A stretch of 31,434 bases of DNA from JAABRU01 sp050180235 (GTDB taxonomy: Bacteria; Desulfobacterota; Desulfobacteria; Desulfobacterales; Desulfococcaceae), in contig JBFXEJ010000073.1 in the NCBI GenBank assembly GCA_050180235.1, forward strand, positions 1-31,434, written 5' to 3'. The position numbers and the translations under genes were made by a program. Under the pieces are notes generated by a model. It saw only the letters and a program-made list of their open reading frames with translations, was not told the origin of the DNA and made no database searches. Below are positions 27,820 through 31,434 of the stretch, piece by piece. Each line of letters opens with the position of its first letter. Within the stretch, counting starts at the first letter, position 1.

Positions 27820-28392
27820 TTATTCATGCACAAAATCTATGGAATACCATTCTGTCTCAAAACGGGCAACCCGTGGAGGAACCGGCAGAATACGCAGATA
27901 AAACGGAAGAGTCATCCCACTGAGTTTGGCCATGGCCCATACTTCATAAGCAGTTCCCTTTTCCAGCCTGTCAAGAGAAATAATACTGTAACCCACCACC
28001 TCACTCATCAGTTTTTCGGCCTCATCCAAAGATCTGACAGTCACAGGGCGATCCCCTTCCCAGGATCGTCGGATGGTGAATTCGTTTTTCAGATGATTGT
28101 ACTTGATTGTATGGGTCAGCACTGATTCACTCAGGCTTTTGTCAGTCCAGAAAGTGCGGACTTCATCCAGGCGGATGAAAAAGGAGAAAGTGGTGGGAAC
28201 ACCGCTGAGTATGGTTTCCCTGATCTGTCCTTCAAACGCGCCTTTGACTTTAAGAAAGACAAGAAGCTGGTCATGGGGATTGGCGATATACATATCAGCC
28301 AGCCGCGCTCCTGCAAAAGCAGCACAGTCAGATGCAGACAGGAGGAACCATATGGAAAAAAAATATATTTTCCGGCTGATGAAATTTTTCAT
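27820..28392 (-). CDS. DUF4390-family exported protein
   Basis: This 190-aa protein matches the DUF4390 pattern: after a signal peptide (about residues 1-28), 'LLVFLKVKGAFEGQIRETI', 'SGVPTTFSFFIRLDEVRTFW', 'THTIKYNHLKNEFTIRRSWE' and a late 'SLDEAEKLMSEVVGY'. The role of the family is unknown. In other bacteria it is often beside a two-component sensor; here it follows lpxC by 18 bases on the same strand and is probably co-transcribed. The ribosome site is weak, so its translation may depend on lpxC. Confidence 0.8.
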   Translation of the reverse strand: MKNFISRKIYFFSIWFLLSASDCAAFAGARLADMYIANPHDQLLVFLKVKGAFEGQIRETILSGVPTTFSFFIRLDEVRTFWTDKSLSESVLTHTIKYNHLKNEFTIRRSWEGDRPVTVRSLDEAEKLMSEVVGYSIISLDRLEKGTAYEVWAMAKLSGMTLPFYLRILPVPPRVARFETEWYSIDFVHE

Positions 28393-28410
28393 ACCGACCG
28401 TCAGAAAAGG

Positions 28411-29328
28411 TTAAGCGGCAGCAGCCTCCGGCTGAAACCGGTGTATATCACCCATATCACCCATATTATGAATGGTCATGGTTTCCCATGCATCTTTCCG
28501 CCTGAAAAATTCTTTCAGAAAAGCATGGTTGAAAGCGTGACCTGAACGGTGTGCAACCACATGCCCCAGTATGGGCAGACCGATCAGAGAAAAATCTCCG
28601 ATGCAGTCAAGCACCTTGTGACGGACAAATTCATCCGGAAAACGGAGTCCGTCTTCGTTCATTACCTGCTCTTTTCCGATCACAACAGCATTTTCCAGAG
28701 TACCGCCCCGCGCCAGCCCCATTTTTTTCATATATTCAATCTCATGGAAAAAACCGAAGGTACGTGCACTGCTGATTTCTTCCGTAAAAGAGCGGGGGGA
28801 GACATCAATGTCACAGGACTGTCTGCCGATAAGGGGATGTGGAAATTCAATGGTGCAGGTGATTCTGTAATTAGGGGAAGGATAAACAGCCACAGATTTT
28901 TCACCATCCTCCACCCTGATGGGTTCTCTGACCACAAAAAAACATTTGGGGCCGGGCTGGTTTTCAATTCCAGCGGAAAGAATCAGTTTTGTGAAAGGAG
29001 CCGCGCTGCCATCCATAATGGGAAGTTCATAATTATCCAGTTCCACCAGCGCATTATCCACAGACAGCCCGGAAAACGCTGACATCAGGTGTTCGATGGT
29101 GGAAACAATGCATCCCTCGTGTCCGATGACAGTTGCCAGACTGGTGTCAATCACATTGCTGAAACGGGCCGGAATTTTGGGACAGTCCTGCAAATCGGTG
29201 CGGATAAACTGAATGCCGTGATTCACAGGCGCGGGCCTGAGGGTCAGTTTGACCTTTTTTCCCGAATGGACGCCCATGCCATAGCAGGTCACCGGCCTGG
29301 CAAGGGTCTGCTGCTGTATATTATGCAT
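28411..29328 (-). CDS. lpxC: UDP-3-O-acyl-N-acetylglucosamine deacetylase
   Basis: LpxC removes acetate from UDP-3-O-acyl-GlcNAc, the first committed step of lipid A synthesis, in the cytoplasm. The 305-aa length is typical. Zn ligands are H80 (in 'STIEHLMSA'), H237 and D241 (in 'VRHKVLDCIGD'); catalytic residues are E79 and H264 (in 'HRSGHAFNHAF'). Other signatures include 'DNYELPIMDGSAAPF' and 'SARTFGF'. AAGGA lies about 10 bases before the ATG. It shows that the organism makes lipopolysaccharide. A DUF4390 gene follows it directly. No other lipid A genes are adjacent. Confidence 0.96.
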   Translation of the reverse strand: MHNIQQQTLARPVTCYGMGVHSGKKVKLTLRPAPVNHGIQFIRTDLQDCPKIPARFSNVIDTSLATVIGHEGCIVSTIEHLMSAFSGLSVDNALVELDNYELPIMDGSAAPFTKLILSAGIENQPGPKCFFVVREPIRVEDGEKSVAVYPSPNYRITCTIEFPHPLIGRQSCDIDVSPRSFTEEISSARTFGFFHEIEYMKKMGLARGGTLENAVVIGKEQVMNEDGLRFPDEFVRHKVLDCIGDFSLIGLPILGHVVAHRSGHAFNHAFLKEFFRRKDAWETMTIHNMGDMGDIHRFQPEAAAA

Positions 29329-29754
29329 ACAGATGTTTTCCTTTTCTGCAAAAAATATTGAATACTGAATAACTGCGGAATTCTGAATGGCGGATCAGCA
29401 TGGCATGTCCCGGCTTTTCCATATTCTGTTTATATAAAAAACCGCAGAGCCTTCCCCGCTTCCATTTTCCCTGCACTCCGGACACTTCACGTCCCGCGGC
29501 AGGATTTCTTTGTCAGCATTCCGTCTGTAACCGTTTATGAAAGTCCTATCGGTCTTTTGATCTTATACCTGTAAACACTTTTAATCCATTATATAGGATT
29601 TTGGCAACAAAATCATGAAATTTTTTCATGCTTCCGCAGGAGAAGAAAAAAATCCGTATTTTTGGGCATCTGTTTTAATAATAAAAAAAATGGGATACAC
29701 CTGCCATTTTTTTAATTTCCTGATTTTATTGGCTCATGCCGGAAAAAAAATGCG
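29329..29754. other. Gene-free spacer upstream of lpxC
   Basis: These 426 bases lie between lpxC and the Nudix gene, both on the minus strand. A short CATGAAA-TTT-TTTCATG palindrome is at about 29614-29630. An open frame on the plus strand starting at 29615 runs into the Nudix gene on the opposite strand and is not convincing. I see no family repeat, RNA gene or clear promoter. Confidence 0.5.
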
Positions 29755-30183
29755 CTATATTCCAAAATCAAACTGCTTCTTCAGCAGTTTCCGTGTCAAA
29801 GGGTGTATCTGTTTATCTCCCATCTCCTCTGCGGAAAACCAGCGGGCATCCAGCGCATCATCCCCTGCATCAGGTTCTCCGCTGACATAACTGGCTTTCA
29901 GATCAATAACGACATAGTGGGAAAGGATATTCCCCTGTTCATCCCTTTCTATGCTGTCAAACACATACACCGGATCTCCGGCCCGGATCACCACTCCGGT
30001 TTCCTCGCGGATTTCCCTTTCCGCAGCCTGCCGCAGACTTTCGCCCGGATTCACGCGCCCTCCGGGTATGGCCCAGTATCCGGCGGACGGGGGATTCTTC
30101 CGGAGAACCAGCAGACATTTCCTGTGTCTGAAAACCACAGCCCCGACAGCCACCTGCGGGGTCACATGACAGGAATTTCCCAT
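29755..30183 (-). CDS. Nudix hydrolase
   Basis: This 142-aa protein has a complete Nudix box at about residues 41-63: G-x5-E-x7-REIREETGV. The upstream strand 'AVGAVVFRHRKCLLVLRKNP' and the 'GYWAIPGG' loop are usual. Such enzymes hydrolyse nucleoside diphosphate derivatives (for example oxidised nucleotides, ADP-ribose or nucleotide sugars); the substrate cannot be read from the sequence. AAGGA lies 7 bases before the ATG. It stands alone, divergent from the TetR gene. Confidence 0.92.
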   Translation of the reverse strand: MGNSCHVTPQVAVGAVVFRHRKCLLVLRKNPPSAGYWAIPGGRVNPGESLRQAAEREIREETGVVIRAGDPVYVFDSIERDEQGNILSHYVVIDLKASYVSGEPDAGDDALDARWFSAEEMGDKQIHPLTRKLLKKQFDFGI

Positions 30184-30381
30184 AGACAGTTCCTTTCTGC
30201 AAAAAACAGATTTCCCGCAGAAACACGGGTTTCATCTTTGTCCGATCCTGCCAGAATATCCCTGAAATTTTTTTACATCCTGATTTTACTGGACATTGTC
30301 TTTTACAATAAGTAACATAGCATATTTTTATTTGTAAAAATAAGTATTTTTAAAAATCTGCAAAAAATAAATATTTTTTTC

Positions 30382-30410
30382 TTGACTAATCAGAAAGAAT
30401 AATTCATAGT
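30382..30410 (+). promoter_or_regulatory. Sigma-70-type promoter of the TetR gene
   Basis: TTGACT at 30382-30387 and CATAGT at 30405-30410, 17 bases apart, in an AT-rich stretch. A start near 30417 would leave a leader of about 27 nt with no evident Shine-Dalgarno sequence. Confidence 0.6.
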
Positions 30411-30421
30411 AGCACAAAACA

Positions 30422-30438
30422 AATAAACGGCGTTCATT
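30422..30438. promoter_or_regulatory. Candidate TetR-family operator
   Basis: AATAAACG-G-CGTTCATT is a 17-bp inverted repeat with 7 of 8 arm positions matching. It lies just downstream of the predicted start point and five bases before the ATG of the regulator gene. Operators of this size and place are common for self-repressing TetR proteins. Confidence 0.5.
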
Positions 30439-30443
30439 AAATT

Positions 30444-31076
30444 ATGGGAATACAGGAAAGAAAACTTAGAGAAAGAGAGCGGAGACGGCAGCAGATTATG
30501 ATTGCCGCCAAGCGGGTGTTTTCCGTCAAAGGGTTCAGCAGAGCCACGATGGAGGATATCGCCAAAGAGGCTGAACTCAGCCCCGGCACTCTCTACCTTT
30601 ATTTCAAAAACAAGGATGAGCTTTTCTCCTCCCTGTCAATCCGTATTCTCCAGTATCTCAATATCCGGCTGGAGCATGTTGCCAATGATCAGTCCCTGGA
30701 AACAGGGGAAACGAAAATTGAAAGTCTGAAAGATGCCATGCTGGATGTTTACAAGTTCGATCCCCTGATGCTGGTCAACATGTTCCATCTGCAATCCAGT
30801 GAAACCATCAGAAATCTGTCTCCGGAACTTCTTTCCGAAATCAAGGCTCTGTCCCGCAGTTCCCTGAAAACCATGTGCCGGATTTTTGAACATGGGCACA
30901 AAGACGGTTATCTCATAGACAGGCCCCCCATTGTTTTTGCAGATATTGTACTGGCCATGTTCGCCGGCATTGTTCTGTGGGAGGAAAGCAAGAGGACCAT
31001 CAATGATGAAAAAAATTTCCTGGAACAGACACTGGACACAGCGTTTGAGATTTTCAACCGGGGAATCAGAAAATAG
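30444..31076 (+). CDS. TetR/AcrR-family transcriptional regulator
   Basis: This 210-aa protein has a standard N-terminal DNA-binding domain (about residues 14-62): 'RRQQIMIAAKRVFSVKGFSR' and 'TMEDIAKEAELSPGTLYLYF' followed by KNKDELF. The C-terminal ligand-binding domain is helical (about 75-205) and gives no clue to the ligand. It is followed on the same strand, 146 bases later, by an OFA-type MFS transporter with its own ribosome site, which it may control. A palindrome overlaps its own leader. Confidence 0.92.
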   Translation: MGIQERKLRERERRRQQIMIAAKRVFSVKGFSRATMEDIAKEAELSPGTLYLYFKNKDELFSSLSIRILQYLNIRLEHVANDQSLETGETKIESLKDAMLDVYKFDPLMLVNMFHLQSSETIRNLSPELLSEIKALSRSSLKTMCRIFEHGHKDGYLIDRPPIVFADIVLAMFAGIVLWEESKRTINDEKNFLEQTLDTAFEIFNRGIRK

Positions 31077-31222
31077 ACATATTTTGATTTTAATACAAAG
31101 GGAAAGGAGGGGAAGACAGATATCAGGATCATAAACAGCGCGTTTTTTTGTCGGGGTGCGGATGATTATTTTTTTTATTAAACAGCAGACGTGACAGTCT
31201 GTCAGAACAAGGGAGGAAAACA

Positions 31223-31434
31223 ATGTCAGAACAAGCTTTGAAAGAACCTACCCAGGCGTGGATAACCACATTTGCGGGTACGGCCATCAACCTTTGTCTG
31301 GGCATTCTTTATGCCTGGAGTATGTGGGGCAAGGAACTCATCAATTTGGAAAAAGCCGGAGAACCGATGACCGGTCTCAATGAAGGCTGGCATTATCTGA
31401 CCAATGCCGAAGCTGCAACGCCTTTTTCCATATG
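31223..31434 (+). CDS. OFA-family MFS transporter, N-terminal part
   Basis: The gene runs off the window; 70 codons are visible. The start follows GGGAGG by 6 bases. 'WITTFAGTAINLCLGILYAW' and 'SMWGKELI' are the first membrane helix and following loop of the oxalate/formate antiporter (OFA) branch of the major facilitator superfamily. The visible loop then 'LTNAEAATPFSI' leads to the second helix. Members carry oxalate, formate or other small monocarboxylates. Substrate is not determined by the visible part. The TetR gene upstream is a likely regulator. Confidence 0.8.
   Translation, partial: MSEQALKEPTQAWITTFAGTAINLCLGILYAWSMWGKELINLEKAGEPMTGLNEGWHYLTNAEAATPFSI

Noticed and set aside
29615..29890. 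Small ORF on the plus strand upstream of the Nudix gene
   Set aside because: It overlaps the Nudix gene on the opposite strand and lacks a ribosome site and recognisable features.
1..31434. CRISPR array, tRNA, rRNA or complete transposase
   Set aside because: The repeats are inverted, few and unevenly spaced, unlike a CRISPR; I saw no tRNA T-arm/acceptor pattern, no rRNA and no transposase ORF.

Overview
The window reads as chromosome from a Gram-negative bacterium with type IV pili. LpxC, an outer-membrane lipoprotein and signal-peptide proteins show the envelope type. The best guess is a complex-genome member of the Desulfobacterota (sulfate reducers of the Desulfobacteraceae/Desulfococcaceae/Desulfonema kind). 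The reasons are a sigma-54 enhancer-binding regulator, DUF4390 and DUF4388 proteins, a dockerin-like secreted protein, an OFA-type transporter, and intergenic spaces full of palindromic repeats. This is inferred from protein style; no rRNA gene is present to confirm it.

Layout. 1-1673: repeats and a secreted jelly-roll/dockerin-like protein on the minus strand. 1674-9659: a plus-strand minor-pilin operon, fimT-pilW-pilV-pilX-pilY1, preceded by a sigma-54-like promoter and closed by a strong terminator. It is followed by a DUF4124 coiled-coil protein with its own sigma-70 promoter. 9660-12594: repeats, a 65-aa small protein, a single-domain response regulator and an NtrC-type regulator. 12682-14934: a one-gene fusion of an HsdR-N-like nuclease domain with a DNA N6/N4 methyltransferase. 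15346-16914: a MurJ-family flippase. 16994-18431: a secreted hypothetical, a 55-aa GTG-start ORF and a broken UbiB/AarF kinase tail cut at a long palindrome. 18722-21753: a PBP1B-class peptidoglycan synthase translationally coupled to a TPR lipoprotein, resembling the mrcB-lpoP pair. 22050-25685: a RelE-type toxin-antitoxin pair, a MESH1-like HD (p)ppGpp hydrolase, a family-3 solute-binding protein and a secreted trypsin. 26054-27472: a zinc-ribbon/cNMP/DUF4388 sensor protein. 27820-29328: lpxC with a DUF4390 gene. 29755-31434: a Nudix hydrolase, then a TetR regulator ahead of a truncated OFA-family MFS transporter.

Genes that appear to work together: the pilus operon, where PilW and PilY1 both carry Ca-binding-like loops; cell-envelope synthesis (PBP1B, its lipoprotein, MurJ, LpxC); and stress or defence (toxin-antitoxin, alarmone hydrolase, nuclease-methylase). 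Most genes from 9996 to 25685 are on the minus strand.

The most unusual features are the several families of short palindromic, MITE-like elements. One element contains an apparent 33-bp insertion with a 5-bp duplication, one sits at the break of a gene, and two have ends that touch stop codons. The nuclease-methylase fusion, the TIG-interrupted PilY1 and the LpoP-like coupling are the best protein-level leads.
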